DNA of 64,000 nt from Alphaproteobacteria bacterium (GCA_030425925.1 JAUHZO010000001.1:310001-374000); one strand, 5' to 3'; shown: positions 25,490 to 34,982, counted from the first letter of the stretch. Notes: generated from the letters alone by a model not told the origin. Translations and numbers: made by a program.

Positions 25490-26656
25490 TCAGATCTCTT
25501 TCTTGAGCGACTCGGCCAGATCGGTCTTTTCCCAGCTGAACCCGCCATCGGCCTCGGGCGCACGCCCGAAATGGCCATAGGCCGCGGTGCGCTGGTAGAT
25601 CGGCTTGTTCAGGTCCAGATGCGTGCGGATGCCGCGCGGGGTCAGGTCCATCACCTTGGGGATCGCCGCCTCGATCGCAGCGGCGTCCACCTCGCCCGTG
25701 CCGTAGGTGTCGGCATAGATCGACAGCGGCTTGGCGACGCCGATGGCGTAGGACAGCTGGATGGTGCACTTTTCCGCCAGACCGGCGGCGACCACGTTCT
25801 TGGCCAGGTAGCGCGCGGCATAAGCGGCCGAGCGGTCCACCTTGGTCGGATCCTTGCCCGAGAACGCGCCGCCGCCATGCGGTGCGGCCCCGCCATAGGT
25901 GTCCACGATGATCTTGCGCCCGGTCAGGCCCGCATCGCCGTCCGGTCCGCCGATCACGAAGGTGCCGGTGGGGTTGACCCACCATTCGGTTTCTTCCGAG
26001 ATCCAGCCTTCGGGCAGGACTTCGCGGATATAGGGCTCGACAATCGCGCGGATGTCGTCGCTGGTCTGGTCCTCGCTTTCATGCTGGGTCGACAGCACGA
26101 TGGAGGTCACACCCACCGGCTTGCCATCCTCGTAGCGCACGGTCAGCTGCGACTTGGCGTCGGGCTTCAGCGTGGGCTCGGCCCCCGACTTGCGCGCCTC
26201 GGCGAGGCGGCGCAGCATGGCGTGGCTGTACTGGATCGGGGCCGGCATCAGGTCGGGCGTCTCGTTGGTGGCATAGCCGAACATGATGCCCTGGTCGCCC
26301 GCGCCGTCCTTGTCGACGCCCTGGGCGATATGGGCAGATTGTTCGTGCAGGAAGTTCAGCACGTGGCAGGTGTTCCAGTGGAACTTCTCCTGCTCGTAGC
26401 CGATATCCTTGATGCAATCGCGGGCGATCTGGCCGATCCGGCCCATGTAGTTCTTCAGCTTGTCCTGGTCGGACAGCCCGACCTCGCCGCCGATGACAAC
26501 CATGCCGGAGGTGGCAAAGGTTTCGCAGGCGACCCGCGCCTCCGGTTCCTCGGCGAGGAAGGCATCGAGGACCGCGTCGGAAATGCGGTCACAGACCTTG
26601 TCGGGATGGCCTTCGGACACGGATTCCGAGGTAAAGACGTAATTCTGTCGGGACAT
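25490..26656 (-). CDS. metK: S-adenosylmethionine synthetase
   Basis: 388 residues. It makes SAM from methionine and [43 protein letters not shown] and [18 protein letters not shown] (the P-loop and K+ site) identify it beyond doubt. The start at [12 protein letters not shown] has GGAGC 5-9 nt upstream, and that ribosome-binding site lies inside a SAM/SAH riboswitch, so the enzyme is feedback-controlled at translation by its own product. An upstream in-frame Met at 26674 would run through the riboswitch and is rejected. Confidence 0.98.
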   Translation of the reverse strand: MSRQNYVFTSESVSEGHPDKVCDRISDAVLDAFLAEEPEARVACETFATSGMVVIGGEVGLSDQDKLKNYMGRIGQIARDCIKDIGYEQEKFHWNTCHVLNFLHEQSAHIAQGVDKDGAGDQGIMFGYATNETPDLMPAPIQYSHAMLRRLAEARKSGAEPTLKPDAKSQLTVRYEDGKPVGVTSIVLSTQHESEDQTSDDIRAIVEPYIREVLPEGWISEETEWWVNPTGTFVIGGPDGDAGLTGRKIIVDTYGGAAPHGGGAFSGKDPTKVDRSAAYAARYLAKNVVAAGLAEKCTIQLSYAIGVAKPLSIYADTYGTGEVDAAAIEAAIPKVMDLTPRGIRTHLDLNKPIYQRTAAYGHFGRAPEADGGFSWEKTDLAESLKKEI

Positions 26657-26659
26657 GAG

Positions 26660-26706
26660 TGCTCCATTGTGCAATCGCCGCCACGCCAGGAAGCCGTTGT
26701 GGCGGA
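26660..26706 (-). promoter_or_regulatory. SAM/SAH riboswitch before metK
   Basis: On the minus strand the leader reads CCGCC-ACAACGGCTTCCTGGCG-TGGCGG followed by AATGGAGCA just before the ATG. This matches the conserved parts of the SAM/SAH riboswitch known from Rhodobacterales metK leaders: a short hairpin with a CAACGGCUUCCUGGCG loop and a 3' AUGGAGC strand that folds back as a pseudoknot. GGAGC is also the ribosome-binding site, so ligand binding should hide it and block translation. Confidence 0.92.
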
Positions 26707-26748
26707 GGTGAAAGTATCGCTACGCCCTAGGGAAGGCCGTGGGGAAGG

Positions 26749-28269
26749 TCAATTGCCATTCTGTCGCTGCCGCAGGACAAGCAGCGCCGCCGCAACCATC
26801 AGCAGAGCCAGCATCGGCAGGTCTCCGGTGCGGCTGTAAGGTGTCACCCGCAAGGGCGGCGGCAGGGGCGCATCGACATGGCCCGCCTCTCCCAGAGGCA
26901 GCGCCGCAATCAGCCGCCCGGCCCCGTCGATCACCGCCGACACCCCGGTATTGGCCGCGCGCAGCACCGGCAGGCCCTGCTCGATCGCCCGAATACGCGC
27001 CTGCGCAAGGTGCTGGTAGGGGCCGGACCATTGGCCGAACCACGCGTCGTTGGTGATCTGCAACAGCATGTCGGGGCGGCCCGGGGCGGCATGCACGTCC
27101 TGCGGAAACACCGCTTCGTAGCAGATCAGCGGCAGCGCACGCCCCAACGGTCCGAGGTCGAGCAGCCGGGGCCCCGGTCCGGCGCTGTAGCCGCCTTCGG
27201 CCCGGGCGGCGAGCCCGGCGATGTTCCAGCGCCGGAACACGGCGGCGGCGGGCATGTATTCGCCGAACGGCACCAGGTGGTGCTTGTCATAGACCTGCCG
27301 GACGGCGCCATCGCCTTCAAGCAGCGCCAGAGAGTTGTAGTAGCGCCCGTCCTCCATCCGCTGAACCCCCAGCACGACAACCGCGCCCTGCGCAGCGTCG
27401 TGAATGGCGGCCAGCGCCTGCGTGGCGTTGCGCAGCAGCATGGGCACCGAGATCTCGGGCCAGACGACAAGCACCGGGGCCGCGCCCCCGGGTGCCGGCG
27501 GTGCGGCGGTAAAGGACAACTGACGCTGGAAGAACATCGGGATCAGCGCCGGGTCCCATTTTTCGTGCTGCGCGGCGTTGGGCTGGATCAGCCGCACCAC
27601 GGGCCGGCCGTCCAGCGGCTGCGGCGGCGGGGTCAAGGCCAGACCGCCGCCATAGAGCACGCCCGACAGAAGCAGCGCCGCCAGCGCCGGACGCCAGGCC
27701 CGGGTGTGCAGCGCCGCACCGGCCAGCGCCGCCAAACCCAGCGTCAGCGCCGTCAGCCCGTGCGGCCCGACCAGCGCCACCCACTGGATCGGCGGCACCG
27801 GTGCCCAGAGATACCCGACCAGCGCCCAGGGAAAGCCGGTCAGCACATAGGCGCGGGCCAGTTCCGCAGCACTCCACGCCACCACCAGCGCGGGCAGGGC
27901 CAGACGTCTTGCGTGCCCCGCCGCGCCGAAAGCCAGCGCCCAGAACAAGGCAAGCCCGCCCGCCAGGCCGAACAGCGCAAACGGGGCCATCCAGCCGGTG
28001 GTTGCCGCGTCGACAAAGAACGGCTCCACGATCCAGCCCAGCGAAAACCCGAAATAGCCCAGGCCCACCGCCCAGCCGGTGCCCACGGCATAGATGCCGC
28101 GCGGGGCCGACAGGAACAGCCAGAACGCGCCAGCCAGCCCGGCGAGCGCCAGCGGCCAAAGCTCGTACGGGGCCGCGCCAAGCCCCATCACGACTCCCGC
28201 GGCCAGCGCCAGCGGCAGCCGGACGATGCGGATCAGCGGCACCAGATCCGGTGCCCCGGTCTCAGCCAT
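26749..28269 (-). CDS. lnt: Apolipoprotein N-acyltransferase
   Basis: 506 residues. It adds the third acyl chain to lipoproteins at the periplasmic face of the inner membrane. Six or more hydrophobic helices fill the first 200 residues, then a nitrilase-like domain with the Glu-Lys-Cys triad: VVWPEISVP, YDKHHLVPFGEY and LICYEAVFP. ITNDAWFG and HLAQARIRAIE are also typical, and a final membrane helix ends the protein. The ATG overlaps the end of corC by 8 bp. The start was set at MAETGAP rather than at upstream in-frame Mets that lie inside corC. The order corC-lnt-metK is standard in this group. Confidence 0.95.
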   Translation of the reverse strand: MAETGAPDLVPLIRIVRLPLALAAGVVMGLGAAPYELWPLALAGLAGAFWLFLSAPRGIYAVGTGWAVGLGYFGFSLGWIVEPFFVDAATTGWMAPFALFGLAGGLALFWALAFGAAGHARRLALPALVVAWSAAELARAYVLTGFPWALVGYLWAPVPPIQWVALVGPHGLTALTLGLAALAGAALHTRAWRPALAALLLSGVLYGGGLALTPPPQPLDGRPVVRLIQPNAAQHEKWDPALIPMFFQRQLSFTAAPPAPGGAAPVLVVWPEISVPMLLRNATQALAAIHDAAQGAVVVLGVQRMEDGRYYNSLALLEGDGAVRQVYDKHHLVPFGEYMPAAAVFRRWNIAGLAARAEGGYSAGPGPRLLDLGPLGRALPLICYEAVFPQDVHAAPGRPDMLLQITNDAWFGQWSGPYQHLAQARIRAIEQGLPVLRAANTGVSAVIDGAGRLIAALPLGEAGHVDAPLPPPLRVTPYSRTGDLPMLALLMVAAALLVLRQRQNGN

Positions 28270-29230
28270 GATCCGCCGCAGGTTCGGATTGTTGTGGCGC
28301 GGGTTCGGCCTGCTGTGGCGGCGGCGCAGCGTGGCGGGACACCGCAGCGGTGGGACGTGCCGCCCCGGGCAGACGCACGCGCAGCCGCTTGATCCGCCGC
28401 GGATCGGCGTCCACCACCTCGAATTCGATGCCCGCGGGGTGGCGCACCACCTCGCCCCGGGCAGGCACCCGGCCCGCCAGCATGAAGACCAGGCCGCCCA
28501 GCGTGTCGATCTCTTCGGCGTCGACATCGTCATGCGCCGACAGTGCCGCGCCAAGCTCGGCCTCGAACTCGTCCAGCGGGGCCTTGGCCTGGGCCAGGTA
28601 GCAGCCCGGCCGCTCGCGCGTCCACATCAGATCTTCGTCGGTGTCGTGCTCGTCCTCGATCTGGCCGATCACCTGTTCGATCAGGTCCTCGATGGTCACC
28701 AGACCGTCCACACCGCCATATTCGTCGATCACCAGCGCCATGTGCCGCCGTTCGGTCTGCATCTTGGTCAGCAGCACCCCGATGGGCATCGACGGCGGCA
28801 CATAAAGCAGCGGCCGCAACATGCGCTTGAGGTTGAACCGCCCGCCGGTGCCGTTGAAGCCGTGGCTGAGCGCGAAGTCCTTCAGATGCGCCATGCCCAC
28901 CGGCGTGTCCAGCGTGCCGTCAAAGACCGGCAGCCGCGTCAGCCCGGAGTCCCGGAACACGGTGACAAGGTCATCCTTGGTGATGGTGTTCGGCACGGCG
29001 ATGATGTCGGCCCTGGGTGTGGCCACATCCTCGACCCGCATGCGCCGCAGGTTGATCAGGCCATGGCCCGTGCGCACTGCCCCGCCGGGCGCGGTGACGT
29101 TCATGTCCTCGGACGGGGCCGTTGCCCCTGTCCATCCGAAAATGCGCCGGAGCAATCCGGCCCGTTCACTGTTCTGGCTCATCTCCAGCGCGCCCTGCGC
29201 TGCGTTAGACGAGTCTTCGCTGTCGCCCAT
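28262..29230 (-). CDS. CorC/TlyC family CBS-domain protein
   Basis: 322 residues without membrane segments. Two CBS domains (about 60-185: VEDVATPRADIIAVP and VTVFRDSGLTRLPVFDG; then LYVPPSMPIGVLL and VIDEYGGVDGLVTIEDLIEQVIG) are followed by a CorC_HlyC transporter-associated domain (about 215-290). The C-terminus is a Pro/Gln/Ala-rich tail. Such proteins are linked to magnesium and cobalt efflux; this short form lacks the DUF21 membrane domain. The ATG at 29230 has a GGAA-type site; a GTG at 29248 overlapping ybeY is possible. It lies between ybeY and lnt. Confidence 0.92.
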   Translation of the reverse strand: MGDSEDSSNAAQGALEMSQNSERAGLLRRIFGWTGATAPSEDMNVTAPGGAVRTGHGLINLRRMRVEDVATPRADIIAVPNTITKDDLVTVFRDSGLTRLPVFDGTLDTPVGMAHLKDFALSHGFNGTGGRFNLKRMLRPLLYVPPSMPIGVLLTKMQTERRHMALVIDEYGGVDGLVTIEDLIEQVIGQIEDEHDTDEDLMWTRERPGCYLAQAKAPLDEFEAELGAALSAHDDVDAEEIDTLGGLVFMLAGRVPARGEVVRHPAGIEFEVVDADPRRIKRLRVRLPGAARPTAAVSRHAAPPPQQAEPAPQQSEPAADHG

Positions 29231-29244
29231 TTCTTCCGTTCCGG

Positions 29245-29766
29245 TCACGAGCCGTGAAGCCCTTGGTTCTGCATATATGGGTCAGGCAGTCCGAGTTTGC
29301 CAAGTATCTCGACCTCAAGCCCTTCCATCAGCGTGGCATCCGCGTCACTGACATGGTCATATCCTAACAGATGCAACACGGCATGAACGACCAGATGCGT
29401 CACATGCGCGCTGAAGGGCTTGCTCTGATCGGCGGCTTCCCGCCGACAGGTTTCGAAGGCGAGGGCGATGTCGCCCAGGTGGTGCCCCGCGTCACCCGCT
29501 GCGGGGGGCTTTCCAGGCGGTGCGCCGTCCGCTTCGGCCGACAGGTCCTGCGTCGGCCAGCTGAGCACGTTGGTCGGCTGCGGCTTGCCGCGATAGTCGG
29601 CGTTGAGCGCCGCGATTCGGGCATCGTCGCAGGCGAGCACGGCGATCTCGTAGCCGTGCCGGTCGAGCCCGAGATGGCGCAACGTCATGCGCGCCGCCTT
29701 CTCTGCAAGATCGTCCAGCCCGGTGGCGGTCCATGGATCATGTTCTATGATCGTTTCGGTCAGCAT
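29245..29766 (-). CDS. ybeY: Endoribonuclease YbeY
   Basis: 173 residues. YbeY is a zinc RNase for 16S rRNA 3'-end maturation and ribosome quality control. HLVVHAVLHLLGYDH gives the H-x3-H-x5-H metal site. NVLSWPTQ and LGDIALAFE are conserved core segments. An Ala/Gly/Pro-rich insertion (about residues 75-95) between them is longer than in E. coli. It follows phoH, as usual. Confidence 0.95.
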   Translation of the reverse strand: MLTETIIEHDPWTATGLDDLAEKAARMTLRHLGLDRHGYEIAVLACDDARIAALNADYRGKPQPTNVLSWPTQDLSAEADGAPPGKPPAAGDAGHHLGDIALAFETCRREAADQSKPFSAHVTHLVVHAVLHLLGYDHVSDADATLMEGLEVEILGKLGLPDPYMQNQGLHGS

Positions 29767-29836
29767 GGCACTTGTCGCCCCAAGGCACCGCCCCCGTCGC
29801 CCGGCCGTTCACGGCAACGCAGGCACCGTGACCGCC

Positions 29837-30805
29837 TCAGGGGGCATCCTTTTCGTAGGCTTCGATGATCTTCGCCACCAGCGGGTGGCGGACCACGTCC
29901 CTGGAGGTGAAATAGTTGAAGGCGATCCCGGGAATGCGGTCCAGCAGCCGTTCGGCATCGGCCAGCCCCGACGGCACGCCGCGCGGCAGGTCGATCTGGG
30001 TCCGGTCGCCGGTGATCACCATGCGGCTGCCCTCGCCCAGGCGGGTCAGGAACATCTTCATCTGCATGGTCGTGGCGTTCTGCGCCTCGTCCAGCACCAC
30101 GAAGGCATGGGCCAGCGTGCGCCCGCGCATGAAGGCCAGCGGCGCGATCTCGATCACCTTTTCCTCGATCATCTTGGCCAGCTGCTTGCCGGGCAGGAAA
30201 TCGTTCAGCGCGTCGTAAAGCGGCTGCATGTAGGGATCGACCTTGTCCTTCATGTCGCCCGGCAGGTAGCCCAGCTTTTCGCCCGCCTCGACGGCGGGGC
30301 GCGACAGGATGATCCTGTCGACCTGCCCGTTGATCAGCATGTTCACGCCCACGGCCACGGCCAGGTAGGTCTTGCCGGTGCCCGCAGGCCCGATCCCAAA
30401 GGCCAGTTCGTTGCCAAAAAGCGCCTGCACATAGGCCTTCTGCGCGTCGGTGCGTGGCTCGACCAGCTTCTTGCGGGTCTTGATCTCGACCGGGCCGCCG
30501 GCGAACATCTCCAGCTGATCCTCGGCATCGTCCTCCTCGGCCAGCCGGAACTGGCGGTCGATATCGCCCCGGTCCACCGCACGGCCCTGTTCGAGCCGTT
30601 CGTACAGCGCTTCGAGCACCGCCCGCGCCTCGGCCTGCGCGTACGGCAGACCGTGAATGGCCAGCAGGTTGCCGCGGCGCAGGATCTGCACACCTGTGCG
30701 GGCCTCGATATCGGTCAGGTTGCGATCATACTCGCCACACAGGTCGATCAGCAGACGGTTGTCGGGGAATTCCAGGACGGCTTCGGTCAGGGTGCCTGTG
30801 CTCAC
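29837..30805 (-). CDS. PhoH family ATPase
   Basis: 322 residues. PhoH-like proteins are P-loop ATPases linked to RNA metabolism. A KH-like N-terminal part (about 1-100) is followed by the ATPase: FGIGPAGTGKTYLAVA (Walker A), AFVVLDEAQNATTMQMKMFLTR (Walker B plus sensor) and VITGDRTQIDLP. The GTG at 30805 is preferred: it has GGAGA upstream and gives VSTGTLTEAVLEFPDN, the usual beginning in relatives. It precedes ybeY, as in most alphaproteobacteria. Confidence 0.94.
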   Translation of the reverse strand: MSTGTLTEAVLEFPDNRLLIDLCGEYDRNLTDIEARTGVQILRRGNLLAIHGLPYAQAEARAVLEALYERLEQGRAVDRGDIDRQFRLAEEDDAEDQLEMFAGGPVEIKTRKKLVEPRTDAQKAYVQALFGNELAFGIGPAGTGKTYLAVAVGVNMLINGQVDRIILSRPAVEAGEKLGYLPGDMKDKVDPYMQPLYDALNDFLPGKQLAKMIEEKVIEIAPLAFMRGRTLAHAFVVLDEAQNATTMQMKMFLTRLGEGSRMVITGDRTQIDLPRGVPSGLADAERLLDRIPGIAFNYFTSRDVVRHPLVAKIIEAYEKDAP

Positions 30806-30892
30806 GCGGCTCTCCGGCTGGGCTGTGTCCACATATCGTGCCAAGCCGTGGCCCCCGGCGCAAGCGGGCAACGGGAAATGTCACCGAACTGA

Positions 30893-30927
30893 TACGAAAA
30901 CGGCCGCGCATGCCCTGCGCGGCCGTT
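30893..30927 (-). terminator. Terminator of the small lipoprotein gene
   Basis: AACGGCCGCGC (30899-30909) pairs with GCGCGGCCGTT (30917-30927) around a 7-nt loop; leftward transcription continues as TTTTCG. It ends the ompA-like/lipoprotein unit before phoH. Confidence 0.8.
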
Positions 30928-30950
30928 CCCGACACTTCTGTGCATCGCGC

Positions 30951-31268
30951 TCAGAGCGGATCCCCGATGATCGAGGTCGAGCCCTGCTTGAAATCGCCGG
31001 TGGCAACGGTCGGCGGCGCCACGCCCGAGCAGACCGGCTTGCCATACTTGTCCAGACGCGCCGAAAGATACCCTTCGACACCGTCGTCGATGATCCAGTG
31101 GTCGCAGCCGTTCGGGTCGACCCAGATGCCCGCACGCATCTGGCTCAGGTCGTCGCGGTCAAAGAAGTTGCGGTCTTCGCTCTTGTCCGGGCCGATGGGC
31201 ACGTCGACGCCGCAGGCGCCCAGCAGGGCTGCGGCCACAATGGCCAGGGCGGGTTTGATCAGGTTCAT
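30951..31268 (-). CDS. Small lipoprotein with GIWVDP motif
   Basis: 105 residues. MNLIKPALAIVAAALLGAC is a lipoprotein signal with Cys19. Residues 47-80 (GIWVDPNGCDHW, DDGVEGY, GKPVC) form a module repeated almost exactly in the OmpA-like protein encoded just upstream. The two Cys of the module probably form a disulphide in the periplasm. No known family was recognised. The gap of 17 bp to the preceding gene points to an operon, closed by a terminator. Confidence 0.82.
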   Translation of the reverse strand: MNLIKPALAIVAAALLGACGVDVPIGPDKSEDRNFFDRDDLSQMRAGIWVDPNGCDHWIIDDGVEGYLSARLDKYGKPVCSGVAPPTVATGDFKQGSTSIIGDPL

Positions 31269-31285
31269 GTCTCTAAGCCCTTCCT

Positions 31286-31873
31286 TCAGCGCAGGCAGAT
31301 GATTTCGACGCGGCGATTCTTGGCCATGCCTTCGGTGGTGCCGTTCGAGGCCACCGGCTGGCGTTCGCCAAAGCCGCGCACATCGGCGATGCGGGCGCCC
31401 ACGGTCTGGGCCACGCGGGCCACGGCCATGGCGCGGTTGTAGGACAGCTTCATGTTGTAGCTGTCGGAGGCGCGGCTGTCGGTATGACCGGCGATGATGT
31501 AGGACACCGCCCCGGCAGACTGGAAGAACTCGGCCAGGCGCTGCTGTCCGTGCTTCGAGATGCGGTAGCTGTCGGTGGCAAAGAACTGGTCGGTATTGAC
31601 CACGCCGCAGGTGTTCACCCGGCGGCAGACCGGGATGCCCTTGCGGTCCGTATGCGGCGTCATGTAGCCTTCGACGCCGTCATCCATCACCCAGTGTTCG
31701 CAGCCATCGGGATCGACCCAGATGCCCGGAATGTACTGTTCACCCACCACGGTGCGGGTGTTCTGTGTCGACATGAACGGTGTGTTCTGCCCTGCCCCGT
31801 CGGCCATTGCCGGCACGATGCCGGTGATGCCCGTGAGGGCAGCCAGCGCCAGCGCGCCGATGGCTTTGGTCAT
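31286..31873 (-). CDS. OmpA-family peptidoglycan-binding protein with GIWVDP module
   Basis: 195 residues: signal peptide (to about AMA-DG, residue 25), a GIWVDPDGCEHW/DDGVEGY module (50-83) and an OmpA C-terminal domain (about 98-195) with IIAGHTDSRASDSYNMKLSYNRA and GFGERQPVASNGT ... NRRVEI, which binds diaminopimelate in the cell wall. There is no beta-barrel, so it is a soluble or anchored periplasmic protein. The ATG at 31873 is used; a GTG four codons upstream (31885) is an alternative. It shares its middle module with the downstream lipoprotein, and the pair presumably works at the outer membrane-wall interface. Confidence 0.88.
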   Translation of the reverse strand: MTKAIGALALAALTGITGIVPAMADGAGQNTPFMSTQNTRTVVGEQYIPGIWVDPDGCEHWVMDDGVEGYMTPHTDRKGIPVCRRVNTCGVVNTDQFFATDSYRISKHGQQRLAEFFQSAGAVSYIIAGHTDSRASDSYNMKLSYNRAMAVARVAQTVGARIADVRGFGERQPVASNGTTEGMAKNRRVEIICLR

Positions 31874-32297
31874 ACGTGTTGCCACAGCCTCTGTCCCTTT
31901 TATCTTGTGTTTCCCCCATGCGCGCGGCGGAATCGGCAGCGACGCGCGCAAGTTTACTATAATCAACACATTAGCAAACAATTCGCGGGTGTGAAGCGAA
32001 AAGGCGGCGGTACCGTGCCGGAATCGGAAACCATTCCCGACCCCGCAGACCACGGCATTATCCATCTGTTCGGAAACGGTTTTGCCTCTTGCCCTGCAAT
32101 TGTTCACCCAGCGGCAACCGATTGCCAAGGATCAGCGAACCGAGGTGTCCGCCCAACCTGTGGCCCATGCTGCGGCCCGGTGCTGACCACCGACGGACCA
32201 GGGCGCGCTGACGTCTCGACCCGCGCCACGCGGTCCCGGACCTGATCCGGGACCTCCCGTTCAGCGCAGGAGGCCCCGGATCGGGTCCGGGGCTGTG
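31874..32297. other. Gap before the OmpA-like gene: AT-rich promoter zone and palindromes
   Basis: About 420 bp without a believable gene. On the minus strand TATAGT (31956-31961) in an AT-rich island about 85 bp before the OmpA-like gene looks like a -10 box; no good -35 is visible. The right third holds two similar palindromes (listed separately). Reading frames crossing it have no start or family support. Confidence 0.5.
32232..32293. repeat. Pair of GGTCCCGGA / GCCCCGGA palindromes
   Basis: GGTCCCGGA (32232-32240) with TCCGGGACC (32246-32254), and GCCCCGGA (32273-32280) with TCCGGGGC (32286-32293); both have 5-nt loops and share the CCCGGA...TCCGGG core. The second begins 5 bp past the miaB stop. 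No T tract follows on either strand, so they look like a dispersed palindromic repeat rather than terminators. Confidence 0.7.
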
Positions 32298-33608
32298 TCA
32301 CGCGGGCAGAACGCCTTTCAAGGAGTTCGGCCCGCTTTCGACGATCCGCACCTCGCGCAGGTCGCCCGGGGTCAGGCCGTCGGCCTGCACATGCACCGCG
32401 TGGAGGTATTCCGACTTGCCCACCATCTGGCCCTCCAGCCGCCCCGGCTTTTCGAACAGCACCTTGACGGTCCGGCCCACCATGGCGTCCTGCAGGGCCT
32501 GCTGCTGGCGGGTCAGCAGCGCCTGCAGGCGCTGCAGGCGGGCGTCCTTGACCTCTTCGGGCAATTGCGCGCGTTCCGCCGCCGGGGTGCCGGGGCGGGT
32601 GGAGTACTTGAACGAAAAGGCCGAGCCGTATCCGACCCGTTCGATCAGATCCATCGTGTCTTCGAAATCCTGGTCGCTCTCTTCGGGAAAGCCCACGATG
32701 AAGTCGCCCGACAGGTGCAGATCGGGTCGCGCTGCGCGCAGCCGGTCGATGATGCGGAAGTAGTCGTCGCGCGTGTGCTGGCGGTTCATGCGCTTCAGGA
32801 TCCGGTCCGACCCCGACTGCACCGGCAGGTGCAGGTAGGGCATCAGCTTTTCGCAATCGCGATGCGCGGCGATCAGCGCGTCGTCCATGTCGTTGGGGTG
32901 CGAGGTGGTGAAGCGGATGCGCGCCAGCCCGTCGATCCCGGCCAGCGCGTGGATCAGCCCGGCCAGCCCGCCCTCGTGCCCGTGATAGGCGTTGACGTTC
33001 TGGCCCAGCAGCGTGATCTCGCGCACCCCGCGTTCCACCAGATCGCGCGCCTCGGCCAGCACGCGCTCGGCCGGGCGCGACACCTCGGCCCCGCGGGTAT
33101 AGGGCACCACGCAGAAGGCGCAGAACTTGTCGCAGCCTTCCTGCACCGTCAGAAAGGCAGAGGGCGCGCGCCTTGCCCTGGGGCGCTGCGCCAGATGCTC
33201 GAACTTGTCCTCTTCGGGGAAATCGGTGTCGAGCGCCTTGGCCCCGCGCCCCGCCTTCGCCTCAAGCGCGGGCAGGCGGTGATAGCTTTGCGGGCCGACG
33301 ACCAGGTCGACCATGGGCTGGCGGCGCATGATCTCTTCGCCCTCGGCCTGCGCCACGCAGCCCGCCACGCCGATCTTCAAATCGGGCTTCGCGGCCTTCA
33401 GCCCCTTGTAGCGGCCCAGCTCCGAATAGACCTTTTCCGCCGCCTTTTCCCGGATATGGCAGGTGTTGAGCAGGATCATGTCGGCATCGTCCGGCGTCGC
33501 GGTCTGCTCATAGCCCTGCCCGCCCAGCGCTTCGGCCATGCGTTCGCTGTCATAGACGTTCATCTGGCAGCCATAGGTCTTGATGAAGAGCTTCTTGGGC
33601 GCAGACAT
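32298..33608 (-). CDS. miaB: tRNA-2-methylthio-N6-dimethylallyladenosine synthase
   Basis: 436 residues. A radical-SAM methylthiotransferase acting on A37 of tRNAs that read UNN codons. N-terminal cluster Cys lie in [17 protein letters not shown] and GVAGCVAQ; the radical-SAM cluster is [13 protein letters not shown]; a TRAM domain closes the protein (TVKVLFEK ... [11 protein letters not shown]). The start [13 protein letters not shown] follows homologues. miaB is often the gene before phoH-ybeY in this group; here the two envelope genes lie between. Confidence 0.97.
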   Translation of the reverse strand: MSAPKKLFIKTYGCQMNVYDSERMAEALGGQGYEQTATPDDADMILLNTCHIREKAAEKVYSELGRYKGLKAAKPDLKIGVAGCVAQAEGEEIMRRQPMVDLVVGPQSYHRLPALEAKAGRGAKALDTDFPEEDKFEHLAQRPRARRAPSAFLTVQEGCDKFCAFCVVPYTRGAEVSRPAERVLAEARDLVERGVREITLLGQNVNAYHGHEGGLAGLIHALAGIDGLARIRFTTSHPNDMDDALIAAHRDCEKLMPYLHLPVQSGSDRILKRMNRQHTRDDYFRIIDRLRAARPDLHLSGDFIVGFPEESDQDFEDTMDLIERVGYGSAFSFKYSTRPGTPAAERAQLPEEVKDARLQRLQALLTRQQQALQDAMVGRTVKVLFEKPGRLEGQMVGKSEYLHAVHVQADGLTPGDLREVRIVESGPNSLKGVLPA

Positions 33609-33717
33609 CACTTCCTCCGCAACGGGGTCAGAGCGGGCACATAGCGCAGAACCGCCCCGCCTTGCAATGCGGAAGAAATTAACCGATTCTGCACCCAAAA
33701 CGGGGCAGTGAAACGGC

Positions 33718-34587
33718 ATGCGGTATTCCGGGCTGAGCGACTACATAAACTCGGGCAAGGCGGCACTGGCCAAAGGCCCGGTGGCCTTTGTCTTTGCCGA
33801 GGACGAGGCCGAGCTTGACACGACCCTGCGCCACAACCTGCATCTGGGCTTTCGCTCGGTCACGCTGTTTGCCGCCGCGCGCTGGGACCTGCCGCCGGAC
33901 CTGACGGAAAAGGTGCACCGCGTGGATTACGACCTGCGCGAGGACGGTGCCGTGCAGACCGCCATGAACGCGGTGATCGAGGCCGCACCGGGGCTGTGGA
34001 TGTATTACTGCTACAATGCAGAGTTCCTGTTCTACCCGTTCTGCGAAACCCGCGCGGTGGGCGAATTGCTGGCCTTTCACACCGAGGAACGGCGCGACGC
34101 GATGCTGACCTATGTGGTCGACCTGTACGCCGGCGATCTGGACCGCCATTCAGACGCGGTTTCGCTGGACGACGCGTTTCTGGACCGGTCGGGCTATTAC
34201 GCGCTGGCGCGGCCCGATCCGGCCAACCACAACCACCCCAAGGAACGGCAGCTGAACTTCTATGGCGGCCTGCGCTGGCGGTACGAGGAACACGTGCCCG
34301 AAGAGCGCCGCAAGATCGACCGCATCGCGTTGTTCAAGGCGCGCAGCGGCCTGCATCTGCGTGAGGATCACACGTTCGACGACGAGGAATACAACACCTA
34401 TGCCTGCCCGTGGCACAACAACATCACGGCCGCGATCGCCTCGTTCCGCACCGCCAAGGCGCTGAAGCGCAATCCCGGCTCCACCTTCGACATCCGCAGC
34501 TTTCGCTGGCACAATTCAGTGCCGTTCGAATGGCACTCGCGCCAGTTGCTGGATCTGGGCCTGATGGAACCCGGGCAGTGGTTCTGA
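33718..34587 (+). CDS. Conserved hypothetical protein, possibly glycosyltransferase-like
   Basis: 289 residues, cytoplasmic, rich in aromatics. The N-terminus ([26 protein letters not shown]) looks like the first beta-alpha unit of a GT2-type fold and [13 protein letters not shown] sits where such enzymes carry D-x-D-E-F, but the acidic metal ligands are largely missing. The C-terminal half contains [15 protein letters not shown] and a Trp/His-rich end. I do not assign a function. The start is an ATG reading [13 protein letters not shown], 109 bp from the divergent miaB start. It is well conserved-looking, with normal codon use. Confidence 0.65.
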   Translation: MRYSGLSDYINSGKAALAKGPVAFVFAEDEAELDTTLRHNLHLGFRSVTLFAAARWDLPPDLTEKVHRVDYDLREDGAVQTAMNAVIEAAPGLWMYYCYNAEFLFYPFCETRAVGELLAFHTEERRDAMLTYVVDLYAGDLDRHSDAVSLDDAFLDRSGYYALARPDPANHNHPKERQLNFYGGLRWRYEEHVPEERRKIDRIALFKARSGLHLREDHTFDDEEYNTYACPWHNNITAAIASFRTAKALKRNPGSTFDIRSFRWHNSVPFEWHSRQLLDLGLMEPGQWF

Positions 34588-34624
34588 CCCGGCCATTCGT
34601 CCCGCGCAACGGATACGGTGCCGT

Positions 34625-34972
34625 TCAGCCCGCCGCCACCGGATCGGCATAGGTGCACAGCCCCGGGTGCCCGTCGGTCGCCTGCACCAGCGCCCCGGCG
34701 CGAAAGCGGGCATGGACGTAGCTGGGGGTCTCTGCCGGACCGTAGGCATAGCTCAGGCAGCTTTCGTCGAAATCCGCGGGGTTGCGCTCGAACCCGCTTT
34801 CGGGACCGAAGACGGCAAAGGCGTCGTTCTCGCTCATCCCCGGGCGCAGCTTGGCCGCCTCGCCATCGTCGGCCCGCGCCGCCGTCGTCGGGCCGGTCGA
34901 GACCGCCCCGCCTCCGGGCAGACACGCCCCCAGGGCCATGAGGACGGTGACAAAGCCAATCGCTCGCAGCAT
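34625..34972 (-). CDS. Small outer-membrane lipoprotein, unknown
   Basis: 115 residues. MLRAIGFVTVLMALGAC is a lipoprotein signal (Cys17). The mature part has a Gly/Thr-rich linker, then LRPGMSENDAFAVFGPESGF, reminiscent of the SmpA/OmlA (BamE-like) repeat beginning xLxxGMxxxxVxxxxG, and two further Cys near the end that could pair. A BamE-like fold is a guess only. It follows fabI by 10 bp and may be cotranscribed. Confidence 0.7.
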   Translation of the reverse strand: MLRAIGFVTVLMALGACLPGGGAVSTGPTTAARADDGEAAKLRPGMSENDAFAVFGPESGFERNPADFDESCLSYAYGPAETPSYVHARFRAGALVQATDGHPGLCTYADPVAAG

Positions 34973-34982
34973 GGCGCTCTCC

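Noticed and set aside
32104-32856. A minus-strand frame spanning the gap after miaB
   Set aside because: It overlaps miaB in another frame, is Arg/Pro/Gly-rich and has no start signal or motif.
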